IMG/VR virus record: IMGVR_UViG_3300029258_004252
Span: 1 to 44,830 of that record
Direction: 5' to 3' (one strand)
Source of the DNA: a virus
Length of the DNA stretch: 44,830 bases
Positions 31,350 to 38,877 of the stretch are shown here, piece after piece. Each line of letters begins with the position of its first letter. Position 1 is the first letter of the stretch. The position numbers and the translations under genes were made by a program. The notes beneath the pieces were generated by a model. The model saw only the letters and a program-made list of their open reading frames with translations. It was not told the DNA's origin and made no database searches.

Positions 31350-32135
31350 ATGGACTTAGAGAAATTGAGAGATACAGTGTTGAAGCGGCAGACGGAACTG
31401 TTTCCGATGAACTCCGTCTTGTGCGGATTCCGGGGGAGCATAGCACATAATACTTATGTACCTAGTGATGACCCAAACAGCATTGACGACGTAGATATAA
31501 TATGCGTCTATACAGCCATTCCAGAACATTATATTGGTTTAGGCCGTAATAAAGACTATGGTAAGGGCAAACAAATACAAATCGACGAGTTCGATTGTGT
31601 TCACTATGAATTAAAACACTTCATAAACTTACTTCTGAAATCTAACCCAACTACTACACTATTACTATGGTTGGACAACAGGCATTACCTTAAAATAACT
31701 GAAGTTGGCCAGAAGTTAATAGACAACCGCAGATTATTTTCTTCTAAGAAATTCTATAGAGCCTTTACCGAATACGCCAAAGACCAGCTTAGGAAAATGA
31801 AAACTAATACCTATGAAGGTTATATGGGCGTAAAACGTAAAGCACTTGTAGATAAATTTGGCTATGATTGCAAAAATGCTGCCCATTCTATAAGACTTCT
31901 GAGGATGGCAAAAGAATTTATGGTTACAGGAGAGCTAAAGATCTTCAGAGATGAAGATGCTGACGACATTGTACAAATAAAAACCGGACAACGGACGTTT
32001 GAAGATGTCAAAGCTTTGGCAAAAGAAGAGGTAGGAAAAGCCGAAGAAGCATACAAAAGATCTAAACTCCCTGAAGAGCCAGCGTATGATGCCATAGAAA
32101 AAATCCTAATGGAAATAACTAAAGGCATCATATAA
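31350..32135 (+). CDS. RlaP-like nucleotidyltransferase (DNA polymerase beta superfamily)
   Basis: 261 residues from ATG 31350; ATG 31347 and GTG 31338 are also in frame, and no strong SD decides. FRGSIAHNTY (Gly29-Ser30) followed by SIDDVDIICVY (Asp47, Asp49) is the nucleotidyltransferase signature, and the later YEGYMGVKRKALVDKFGYDCKNAAHSIRLLRMAKEF region matches the PF10127 family found beside RNA ligases. It probably modifies or repairs RNA ends. A 60-codon open frame at 31268-31450 in another phase overlaps its start; I cannot exclude that the true N-terminus involves a frameshift there. Confidence 0.75.
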   Translation: MDLEKLRDTVLKRQTELFPMNSVLCGFRGSIAHNTYVPSDDPNSIDDVDIICVYTAIPEHYIGLGRNKDYGKGKQIQIDEFDCVHYELKHFINLLLKSNPTTTLLLWLDNRHYLKITEVGQKLIDNRRLFSSKKFYRAFTEYAKDQLRKMKTNTYEGYMGVKRKALVDKFGYDCKNAAHSIRLLRMAKEFMVTGELKIFRDEDADDIVQIKTGQRTFEDVKALAKEEVGKAEEAYKRSKLPEEPAYDAIEKILMEITKGII

Positions 32136-32139
32136 ATAG

Positions 32140-32400
32140 AGATGATGGGAGCTATCTATGGGCTCCATAAAAATAAACATGGAATTGTGATCTTACTTTC
32201 GAACGACGTCTATATGAGAGACAATGTTGTTAGATAAGATTACAGCGCTGATTAACAACTAGTTCACTCAATGGGAAGGCGAAAACTGTTCTACGGGCAT
32301 AGCCGGAAGGAACACCGAGTAACCTGTAATCCAAAGTGCATTTTTGTTAATTGGTTTTTCGGTCTGCGTAAGTGGATCAAGGTTGAATGGGTTGGGGCGG
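32140..32400 (+). ncRNA. Structured non-coding stretch with competing or pseudoknotted helices
   Basis: The 317-base gap 32136-32452 holds no gene. GATTACAG (32238-32245) pairs perfectly with CTGTAATC (32324-32331). TAACAAC (32253-32259), inside that helix, can pair with GTTGTTA (32226-32232) or, shifted by two (ATTAACAA 32251-32258), with TTGTTAAT (32344-32351); either crosses the first helix. TGTTC/GAACA closes a hairpin inside. Such mutually exclusive perfect helices suggest a switch or a pseudoknotted RNA. The product could be a leader of the next gene or an independent small RNA. Confidence 0.5.
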
Positions 32401-32452
32401 GCGAAGCCATACACGCCGTCGTGCGTTGCTATGGCTCAAGAGAGGTGTAATC

Positions 32453-32869
32453 ATGATTATATTACCAGAAGATTCGAATACGTACAAGTTTACTAACCGT
32501 ATGTTATGGTGGTTTGAAGGCTTTTGTGGCTTACTTGATGGTCTAACTATGACATTATCAATCGGCTACCTTTATCCCGCTTTTGCTATTAGATTTGCTG
32601 AGTGGAGGCTTAAAAGGGCTTTAAGAGACCCTTTCAATCTCATTGGAGATCTAACACAGGATCAGATCAGTAATTTGAAAGCCAGAATTACAGCTAAACG
32701 TCTATGGGACTACGAACCAAAGACTACCATTACAGACATGTGTAGATTCATTGACATCCACGAAGCTGCAAAAAGGCCTGACGGGACTTACTACTCTGTA
32801 AGGACCGTTAGAGAGTGGATAAAAGACCTCTGTCCAGACAGAAGTCCAGGCAGAAGACCTAACAGATAA
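32453..32869 (+). CDS. Hypothetical membrane-associated protein with HTH-like tail (138 aa)
   Basis: GAGGTG precedes ATG 32453; an upstream in-frame extension runs into the structured RNA and is unlikely. Residues about 15-50 are hydrophobic (WWFEGFCGLLDGLTMTLSIG and onward), giving one or two membrane segments. The C-terminal YSVRTVREWIKDLCPDRSPGRRP resembles the helix-turn-helix end seen in some phage and transposon proteins. The function is unknown. Confidence 0.55.
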   Translation: MIILPEDSNTYKFTNRMLWWFEGFCGLLDGLTMTLSIGYLYPAFAIRFAEWRLKRALRDPFNLIGDLTQDQISNLKARITAKRLWDYEPKTTITDMCRFIDIHEAAKRPDGTYYSVRTVREWIKDLCPDRSPGRRPNR

Positions 32870-32881
32870 AAGGACAGGATT

Positions 32882-33445
32882 ATGTCAGATATTTTACTTA
32901 TAGTTGACATGTTAAACGACTTCGCCCACGAAGACGGCGCTCTGTTCTTCCCAAGAGCCAAAGAAATTATTCCTCACATACAAGAGCGTTTAAAAGAATA
33001 TAGAATGAGGAGAATATTATACAAAGGTCTGGATAAATACAACGTCGTCTACGCATGTGATAGACATGAACCTCATGACAAAGAATTTGAGAGATTCCCG
33101 AAACATGCTATTGCTAACACATGGGGCGCTAGGGTTGTAGATGAGCTTGCACCTATTAATCCACTCGTGGAGGAGAAGATAGTGGATAAAACAAGGTTCG
33201 ATGCTTTCTTTGGCACCCCGTTAGCTGCCATATTAGAACAGCTGAGACCGCCGGTAGTTGAAGTAGTTGGTGTATGTACTTCCATATGTATCATGGATAC
33301 TGTAGCCGGCCTAGTTGCTAGAGATTACAAGGTCCACGTACCCGAACACTGCGTTGCAGACCTTGATAATGATGCTCACGAATACGCCCTGAATAGAATG
33401 GAGGGAATATATGGGGCAATAGTTTACACACCCCACAACATGTAA
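32882..33445 (+). CDS. pncA: Nicotinamidase (isochorismatase-like hydrolase)
   Basis: 187 residues. LIVDMLNDFAHEDGAL (Asp9), VDKTRFDAFFGTPL (Lys103) and GVCTSICIMDT (Cys136) give the Asp-Lys-Cys triad; CDRHEPHD (Asp60, His62) is the metal site. Isochorismatase-family members vary, but the neighbours pncB and nadE make nicotinamide the likely substrate: nicotinamide to nicotinate plus ammonia. The length fits bacterial PncA. The stop is 11 bases before the next gene. Confidence 0.82.
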   Translation: MSDILLIVDMLNDFAHEDGALFFPRAKEIIPHIQERLKEYRMRRILYKGLDKYNVVYACDRHEPHDKEFERFPKHAIANTWGARVVDELAPINPLVEEKIVDKTRFDAFFGTPLAAILEQLRPPVVEVVGVCTSICIMDTVAGLVARDYKVHVPEHCVADLDNDAHEYALNRMEGIYGAIVYTPHNM

Positions 33446-33456
33446 CAGGAGGCGTA

Positions 33457-34662
33457 ATGCCAATCATTAAAAGTTTACTCGACACAGATCAGTATATTTT
33501 TACTATGGCACAAGCTGCTTTGCACCAGTGTCCAGGTGCTGTAGCTAAATTTAAATTTAAGTGTAGAAATGGGTCCGCTGTTCCTAAAGGAATTGAGCGG
33601 GAGAAGTTCATGGCCCGCTTAAATGAGGAAATAGACTATCTATGCGCCCTCAGACTGCGAAATTTGGAGCTTTCTTACTTATCCTATATAAGATACTTCA
33701 AAAAGGATTATATTGAGCACCTGAGGCTTCTGAGGCTCAACAGAGACTATATTCACGCTTATATAGACAAGGATGATGAGCTGCAAATTGAAATTGAGGG
33801 ACCTTTGTTCTTCGTGATATGGTTTGAAGTGCCGGTTCTCGCTATAGTAAGTGAGTTGAACTCTGAATTTAACAATATAATGGGCTTTGAATATATTAAC
33901 ACTGGAAAGAAATTACTTGGAGGAAAAGTAAACTACCTTCGCAGTAATTTACATAAAGATTCTAAATTTAAATTTGCTGATTTCGGTACCAGAAGGAGAC
34001 ATTCCTACGAATGGCACAAATACGTACTTGAATATCTGAAAGCTGAAGCAAAGCATTGGCTTGTAGGTACTTCAAATGTACATTTTGCAATGGAGCTAGG
34101 CTTACAGCCAATAGGAACAATGGCACACTTATGGTTCCAAGCATTTCAGAGAATGGATTTTCAGCTTGCGAACAGCCAAAAAGCTGCCCTAGATGCGTGG
34201 GTTAAAGAGTATCAGGGTGATCTTGGTATTGCCTTATCAGACATAGGTGGTTTCGAGTGGTTCCTTAAAAACTTCAACCTATTCTATGCAAAACTCTTTG
34301 ACGGATGCAGGCATGATTCAGGCGATCCTTTCTGGTGGGTTGAAAAACTTATAGCTCATTATGAAAAACTTGGGATAAATCCTTCAACAAAGACTGCTGT
34401 ATTCAGCGACGGCTTAACCTTTCCTTTAATGGTGAAGTTGTATCAGACGTACAATCAGAGAATAAAAACATCGTTCGGCGTTGGGACTAATCTCACTAAT
34501 GACATGGGTTATAAAGCCTTACAGATAGTGATTAAAATGGTCGAATGTAACGGTGGTCCTGTGTCAAAACGTTCCGATAGTCGGGGGAAAGGTATGTGTG
34601 AAGATCCTGATTTTGATATTTACTTTGCCAAAGTTATTAAAGAGGAAATCTCTAAAGCATAA
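33457..34662 (+). CDS. pncB: Nicotinate phosphoribosyltransferase
   Basis: 401 residues, as expected for PncB. LLDTDQYIFTMAQAALHQCP at the N-terminus, KFKFKCRN, the phosphorylatable His224 in GTMAHLWFQ, CRHDSGDPFWW (residues 285-293), KTAVFSDGLTF and SFGVGTNLTND are the family signatures. It makes nicotinate mononucleotide from nicotinate, PRPP and usually ATP. AGGAGG precedes the ATG. It is immediately downstream of the nicotinamidase gene, the next pathway step. Confidence 0.9.
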   Translation: MPIIKSLLDTDQYIFTMAQAALHQCPGAVAKFKFKCRNGSAVPKGIEREKFMARLNEEIDYLCALRLRNLELSYLSYIRYFKKDYIEHLRLLRLNRDYIHAYIDKDDELQIEIEGPLFFVIWFEVPVLAIVSELNSEFNNIMGFEYINTGKKLLGGKVNYLRSNLHKDSKFKFADFGTRRRHSYEWHKYVLEYLKAEAKHWLVGTSNVHFAMELGLQPIGTMAHLWFQAFQRMDFQLANSQKAALDAWVKEYQGDLGIALSDIGGFEWFLKNFNLFYAKLFDGCRHDSGDPFWWVEKLIAHYEKLGINPSTKTAVFSDGLTFPLMVKLYQTYNQRIKTSFGVGTNLTNDMGYKALQIVIKMVECNGGPVSKRSDSRGKGMCEDPDFDIYFAKVIKEEISKA

Positions 34663-34674
34663 AGGAGGCTTAGC

Positions 34675-36576
34675 GTGAGACATTTATTGAGACTGTTTAA
34701 AGCAGTGAAAATTAGCTCTAAGGGCCAGAGGATGCCCAACAAAGAGATTTTAACGAAGACTGTAATGAATGGGTTCATCTTCTCCCCCGAAGTTATTTAC
34801 AACTACTCAAACTATGAGTTAGATGTCATAGCTGACACAGTGATTGAGGAACTCGGTCTGTCGTTAAAAGAAATGAACAATGCATTTCATAAGTCTTGGG
34901 AAAAAGTCAGAGATGCCAGCATGGTCCAGCTGGTCCTGGAACAGATGATTCACTACATTACAACCTACGGTTTCGAGGGCCTCGGTATTTATAATGAGGA
35001 TTCCGTCTACATTCCAAACGAAAAGTTGGACCTGCCGGATATCAATACCGACAAAGTTATCCTGAATGTCATCAAAGGGTATACTACCGAAGAGATCAAA
35101 GAAAAAGTTATGGAGCTGCTGAAGTCCGGGATAGCTTTGAAGGAAGACACAGTTAAAGATGTAGTTGAAACTGCAAAGCAAGTAGGTATAAATAATAGTA
35201 ATGTAGATGACATTAAGAACAGAGAGGTGCTTATAGCTTTATGTGACCACCTTGACCTGTTTCCTCAGAATCCAACAGAGTTCTTAAGGTACGTTATCTA
35301 TAAGACTACTGGCAGAACCTTGCTCATAAAGGATGCTGCTACTATAGCTATGTTAAAGGAAAAATCTAACGATGTAGCGTACCCTCTGTTCAATAAATAT
35401 GGGAAGCATTATGGCCTCCATAGGTTAGCCAGTATATTCTTCAGGTTTAAACCGCTCTTCTTGGCTCTGAAATCCGAAGATGCTATGAAGCCTGTCATAA
35501 ATAAAATAAGAAAGCTTGCGACCAAACATCACCGGCCTATGAAGGAAGACTACCTTAATACTATTACTGCTATAGTTAAGAATGGCCTTGATTTGGATCT
35601 GAAAGAGCTGGAAGATAGGCTTGGCGAAGTTAATGCCTTCAGGAAGATCAGGCTTGCTTACGCTTTGAATTATCGGACCTTGAAAGAGGCTGATTCTATA
35701 TTATACAGAATCAGAAATGGAAAAGGGTTTGCTTTGCCGTTTGAATTTGGCGGAAAAGGTAGAGCTGAGGAAGCACTTAACGTAGTTCTCGAATCGGTTG
35801 TTAAAGATGTTAAGAGAAACGTTGCTGGGAAGAAGGTGTTCGTACCGGGTTACATTGACTATGCCCTGCCTGCTACTGAAAAACAATTTACAGGCAACCT
35901 TCCCTCAGGTACATGCGTATCTGTTGATAAAGATATAATCTTTGGTATCCACTGGCATAATGTCGGAGGACATAGGGTTGACTTGGACTTGTCTCTGATG
36001 AACGTCACAGTCGGTAAAATCGGCTGGGACGGAAGTTACCGTTCCCATGACAAGGGTATTCTGTTCTCCGGTGATATGACTGATGCAAAAGGGAAACTTG
36101 GCGCATCCGAGCTGTTCTATGCAAAAGAACGGCAGAATCAGAGTTTTATTATGCTCGTAAATTACTACAACTACAGAGCTGATATCCCTGTTCCTTTAAG
36201 TATCATCGTGGGCAAAGATAACATTGATAAAAGAGAGTTCAAACACAACTATATGGTCCATCCTGATAAAATCGTCACTGCCACCAAGACGAAAATAGAT
36301 AGGCGGCAGAGAATGCTCGGTCTGTTAGTCTCAGGTGAAAATGGTAATAAGTTTTACTTCTCGGAGGCGGATCTGGGTGCTGGTATCACAGCCAGGAATA
36401 GATCTTATATTGAGGATACGAGGAAGTATCTCACTCAGTATAGCTCTAACGCTATAAGCCTAAATGATGTGCTAGTCTTAGCCGATACTGAATTCGTTGA
36501 TGATGAAGACGAATGTGATGTCAATCTATCACCTGTGAATATCGAAAAAGATACGATAATACAACTTCTAACATAG
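34675..36576 (+). CDS. Large hypothetical protein inside the NAD salvage cluster (633 aa)
   Basis: AAAGGAGG at 34661-34668 selects GTG 34675. I do not recognise the family. Residues 1-370 are helical. From about 390 on there is a beta-rich part with FGIHWHNVGGHRVDLDLSL, KIGWDGSYRS, GILFSGDMTDAKGK and ASELFYA; the VDLDLS ... SGDMTDA ... SE order is faintly like TerD-type domains, but I would not assign it. No HxGH nucleotidylyltransferase motif is visible, so it does not look like the missing NadD. It could use NAD, sense it, or be unrelated cargo. Confidence 0.6.
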   Translation: MRHLLRLFKAVKISSKGQRMPNKEILTKTVMNGFIFSPEVIYNYSNYELDVIADTVIEELGLSLKEMNNAFHKSWEKVRDASMVQLVLEQMIHYITTYGFEGLGIYNEDSVYIPNEKLDLPDINTDKVILNVIKGYTTEEIKEKVMELLKSGIALKEDTVKDVVETAKQVGINNSNVDDIKNREVLIALCDHLDLFPQNPTEFLRYVIYKTTGRTLLIKDAATIAMLKEKSNDVAYPLFNKYGKHYGLHRLASIFFRFKPLFLALKSEDAMKPVINKIRKLATKHHRPMKEDYLNTITAIVKNGLDLDLKELEDRLGEVNAFRKIRLAYALNYRTLKEADSILYRIRNGKGFALPFEFGGKGRAEEALNVVLESVVKDVKRNVAGKKVFVPGYIDYALPATEKQFTGNLPSGTCVSVDKDIIFGIHWHNVGGHRVDLDLSLMNVTVGKIGWDGSYRSHDKGILFSGDMTDAKGKLGASELFYAKERQNQSFIMLVNYYNYRADIPVPLSIIVGKDNIDKREFKHNYMVHPDKIVTATKTKIDRRQRMLGLLVSGENGNKFYFSEADLGAGITARNRSYIEDTRKYLTQYSSNAISLNDVLVLADTEFVDDEDECDVNLSPVNIEKDTIIQLLT

Positions 36577-36584
36577 TTCTATCT

Positions 36585-36687
36585 GGCAAAAAGAGTTCCT
36601 ACTCAAACCAATGCAGCGCCGAAAGGCGCTATTATATTACTCTTCGCTAGATATCAAAAAATTAATAGGGCAAAGGGAGTTCCTACT
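36585..36687 (+). repeat. Direct repeat pair before the tRNA-Gly
   Basis: GGCAAAAAGAGTTCCTACT (36585-36603) and GGCAAAGGGAGTTCCTACT (36669-36687) match at 17 of 19 positions, 84 bases apart. The second copy sits in a stem formed by GGGC and GGAGT with ACTCC and GCCC near 36707-36722. The repeats frame the terminator and could be promoter elements or RNA-processing sites. Confidence 0.45.
36615..36638 (+). terminator. Rho-independent terminator after the 633-aa gene
   Basis: AGCGCC, a GAAA tetraloop and GGCGCT (36615-36630) form a six-pair GC-rich hairpin followed by ATTATATT. It is 39 bases after the stop codon. The tail has only a few Ts in a row, so termination may be partial. Confidence 0.6.
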
Positions 36688-36735
36688 AAAAATCATTCTG
36701 GGATAAAATACTCCTCGCCCACTAACTTCATACGA

Positions 36736-36852
36736 GGGGGAGTAGCTCAGTGGTAGAGCACCTGTCTCACTACTCTCCGCTGTTGATGCATAGAGGGTTC
36801 CTCTAAACATCCAAACAGGCGGTCGTGGGTTCAATCCCCACCTTCCCCTCCA
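36736..36852 (+). tRNA. tRNA-Gly with a 42-base insertion in the anticodon loop
   Basis: Acceptor GGGGGAG/CTTCCCC, D arm GCTC-AGTGGTA-GAGC, anticodon stem CCTGT/ACAGG (36761-36765/36815-36819), five-base variable loop CGGTC, T arm GTGGG-TTCAATC-CCCAC, discriminator T and encoded CCA (36850-36852) are all perfect. The anticodon loop, however, is 49 bases (36766-36814). Removing 42 bases (36768-36809) leaves CTTCCAA, the normal tRNA-Gly(UCC) loop; shifting the cut by one gives CCC, also Gly. U73 fits Gly. The insertion contains a TAGAGG-GTT-CCTCTA hairpin (36791-36805). It is far too short for a group I intron. Confidence 0.8.
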
Positions 36853-36864
36853 AAGGAGATATAA

Positions 36865-37728
36865 ATGACTAGAATAAGCACAAACTACCAGGAGATGCAT
36901 GACAACATAGTTAAAGCGGGAGTTGGTTATCTTGAGAAACACGATAAGGTCAAAAATTTGATCATTGGACTGTCCGGCGGAATAGACAGCACTCTGACTG
37001 CTGTATTAGCTAGGGACATCTGTGATGCAACTGGTAAACATAGACTAATAGGCTTTAGCATACCAACGGCATCCAATAAGAAAAGCGAAGTTGAGTTGGC
37101 TGCTAAGGTCGGTAGAAAATTCTGCCATGAATTTAAACAAGTTAACTGGTTCAAGTGGCTTTTCCTCAAAGATAAGGTTCCCTTCAGAAAATATGAAAGG
37201 AAAGTCCGCAGCGGAAATATGAAAGCAAGAGCTAGAATGATGTATCTATACCACATGGCTCATAAATATAACGGCCTTGTGCTTTCCACGGACAACCTTA
37301 CTGAATATCATTTGGGTTTCTGGACGCTGCATGGAGACGTAGGCGACCTCGGTCTTATTCAGAACCTGTGGAAAACTGAAGCTTACGGACTAGCCAACTT
37401 TATAAGTAGCCAGTTGTTCAAATGGTTTGCTGAGGGTAACTACGTTGACTGGTTGGAATTCGGCGTTAAATCCAAAATTATATCTGAAGTCATTGTAGCT
37501 GTACCAACGGATGGTTTGGGTATAACCGAAAGTGACTTCGACCAGTTAGGAGTAAGAAATTACAAAGAAGCAGATAAGATTTTGGTTGAATATATTTATG
37601 ATAAAAATACAAAATGGGCGGATCACCCCATAGCCGTAAGATATAGGGAGAATGCCTTCAAGCGTACAAATCCGCATAACATTCCCAGGGAAGTTGTACT
37701 TCCTGGACCGAAGCCGGTCAATTTGTAA
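36865..37728 (+). CDS. nadE: Ammonia-dependent NAD synthetase
   Basis: 287 residues. IIGLSGGIDSTLTAV (residues 33-47) is the PP-loop that binds ATP; LSTDNLTEYHLGFWTLHGDVGDLGLI is the conserved deamido-NAD site. The length fits the ammonia-only form, without a glutaminase domain; ammonia could come from the phage nicotinamidase or glutaminases. It converts nicotinic acid adenine dinucleotide to NAD. The SD AAAGGAG starts directly after the CCA of the tRNA-Gly. Confidence 0.88.
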   Translation: MTRISTNYQEMHDNIVKAGVGYLEKHDKVKNLIIGLSGGIDSTLTAVLARDICDATGKHRLIGFSIPTASNKKSEVELAAKVGRKFCHEFKQVNWFKWLFLKDKVPFRKYERKVRSGNMKARARMMYLYHMAHKYNGLVLSTDNLTEYHLGFWTLHGDVGDLGLIQNLWKTEAYGLANFISSQLFKWFAEGNYVDWLEFGVKSKIISEVIVAVPTDGLGITESDFDQLGVRNYKEADKILVEYIYDKNTKWADHPIAVRYRENAFKRTNPHNIPREVVLPGPKPVNL

Positions 37729-37737
37729 GGAGCAATC

Positions 37738-38019
37738 ATGTTTAAAAGAATGATGGAGAACTTTGGCCCTGAAGCTGTAAAAACAGTCGTAGACGACCTT
37801 ATAGAAGCCATGCATAGCAGACCACATGATTTCGAAATCAGTGAACATTTCATGCAGGATAAAAAGACAAATTATAAATACAAAATTAGCTATAACTTCG
37901 GTATAAGCAGTCCTTTCGAAATGGAATTTGGTTTTTGGCAGGGTAAAAGGTTCAAAAAGACTTTGGATGGCCTTAAAGCATATCAACATAAAGAAAAACT
38001 TGATGAGGTGAAAGTATGA
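37738..38019 (+). CDS. Hypothetical protein (93 aa)
   Basis: Not recognised. AAGGAG precedes the ATG. The protein is alpha then beta, soluble, with an ISYNFGISSPFEMEFGFWQG strand-rich part. It is coupled to the next gene by an ATGA overlap. Confidence 0.55.
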   Translation: MFKRMMENFGPEAVKTVVDDLIEAMHSRPHDFEISEHFMQDKKTNYKYKISYNFGISSPFEMEFGFWQGKRFKKTLDGLKAYQHKEKLDEVKV

Positions 38020-38201
38020 GCTTGTTCGGTAAATTCACAAAGACAGTATTACACACAGTAAGCACACCTATAGACGTAGTTAAAGATATGGCTACTCTCG
38101 GTGGAGCAATTACGGACGAAGAAGAATCTTACACGGTCAAAAAAGCGAAGAAAATTATTAGTGACATTGAGGAGATAGGGGACGAAATAGATTCCCTATA
38201 A
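38016..38201 (+). CDS. Small phage protein of a common unknown family (61 aa)
   Basis: MSLFGKFTKTVLHTVSTPIDVVKDMATLGGAITDEEES, read in pieces, shows the FGK...PIDVVKDMATLGG...YTVKK pattern I know from many tailed phages and prophages, where it is annotated only as hypothetical. The N-terminus is amphipathic and the C-terminus is acidic. GAGGTGAAAGT serves as SD. Confidence 0.6.
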   Translation: MSLFGKFTKTVLHTVSTPIDVVKDMATLGGAITDEEESYTVKKAKKIISDIEEIGDEIDSL

Positions 38202-38209
38202 ATTACGCC

Positions 38210-38866
38210 ATGACTATTCGTGAAGTAAACATTCCAAGAGAACTACGACGGACGCCTAATTGGATTGGATGGAAACATTTTGAAGTTAGCTCAAAACGAT
38301 TCAGGATTCCAGTAAAACCTTCCAACCAAGACCGAGCAAACGTGCATGATTGTAGTGACTGGGCTCCTTTCGATCATGCTGTCAAAGCATACATACGTAG
38401 GAAAATAGATGGTATAGGCTTTGTGTTCTCTGGGGATTTCAGAGATCCTTATGTCGGAATTAAAATATGTAATTGCTTCGACGAAAATGGTAAATTGTCA
38501 ATGGAAGGTAGAATCATTTTTAGAAGATTAGGTAGTTATACACAACTTAGCCTGTCCGGGAGGAGTCTATCCATAATAGTCAAAAGCGATTTTAAAACTG
38601 AAGTACCAGTTACAGTGTATAAAGACTACCAAATTCATCCGATGAAAAAGTTCTTTCCAATAACAGGTCGATTATTTGAAGATTCTAAACCTGAAATACG
38701 GGACAGACATTCAGATGTAATGAGAATGGTCAAAAGAGCAACGGATAAAGTTGAAGAACCTAAAATTATTAGAGTTCCAGCTAATACTAAAGCCTGTCCT
38801 ATATGCCGTATGCCTCCAGGTATACATTTACAATCATGTCCAAGGTACGTTAACACAGTAATATAG
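38210..38866 (+). CDS. Primase/polymerase-N-domain-like protein lacking the metal-binding acids
   Basis: 218 residues; no clear SD before ATG 38210. TPNWIGWKHFEVSSKRFRIPV...ANVHDCSDWAPFDHAVKAY...DGIGFVFSGDFRDPYVGI follows the PrimPol-type domain at the front of many phage primases (W-x-x-W, K-x-P, W-x-x-[FY], G-I-G-[FY]-V-[FL], D-P-[FY]-V-G-I-D-[LIF]-D). Here the final acid pair reads GIKIC (residues 83-87), so catalysis is doubtful. The C-terminal CPICRMPPGIHLQSCP may bind zinc. It could be a non-catalytic priming or DNA-binding factor. Confidence 0.5.
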   Translation: MTIREVNIPRELRRTPNWIGWKHFEVSSKRFRIPVKPSNQDRANVHDCSDWAPFDHAVKAYIRRKIDGIGFVFSGDFRDPYVGIKICNCFDENGKLSMEGRIIFRRLGSYTQLSLSGRSLSIIVKSDFKTEVPVTVYKDYQIHPMKKFFPITGRLFEDSKPEIRDRHSDVMRMVKRATDKVEEPKIIRVPANTKACPICRMPPGIHLQSCPRYVNTVI

Positions 38867-38877
38867 AGGTGGTTATT

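Noticed and set aside
31268-31450. 60-codon frame overlapping the RlaP-like start
   Set aside because: It starts inside the ATP-grasp gene and overlaps the RlaP-like gene by 100 bases in another phase; kept only as a note on a possible frameshift.
33457-34662. NAMPT (nicotinamide phosphoribosyltransferase)
   Set aside because: Length and motifs (GTMAH, N-terminal LLDTDQY, KFKFKCR) fit PncB better, and the preceding nicotinamidase supplies nicotinate.
34675-36576. The missing NadD adenylyltransferase
   Set aside because: No HxGH or similar nucleotidylyltransferase motif; the size and beta-rich end do not fit.
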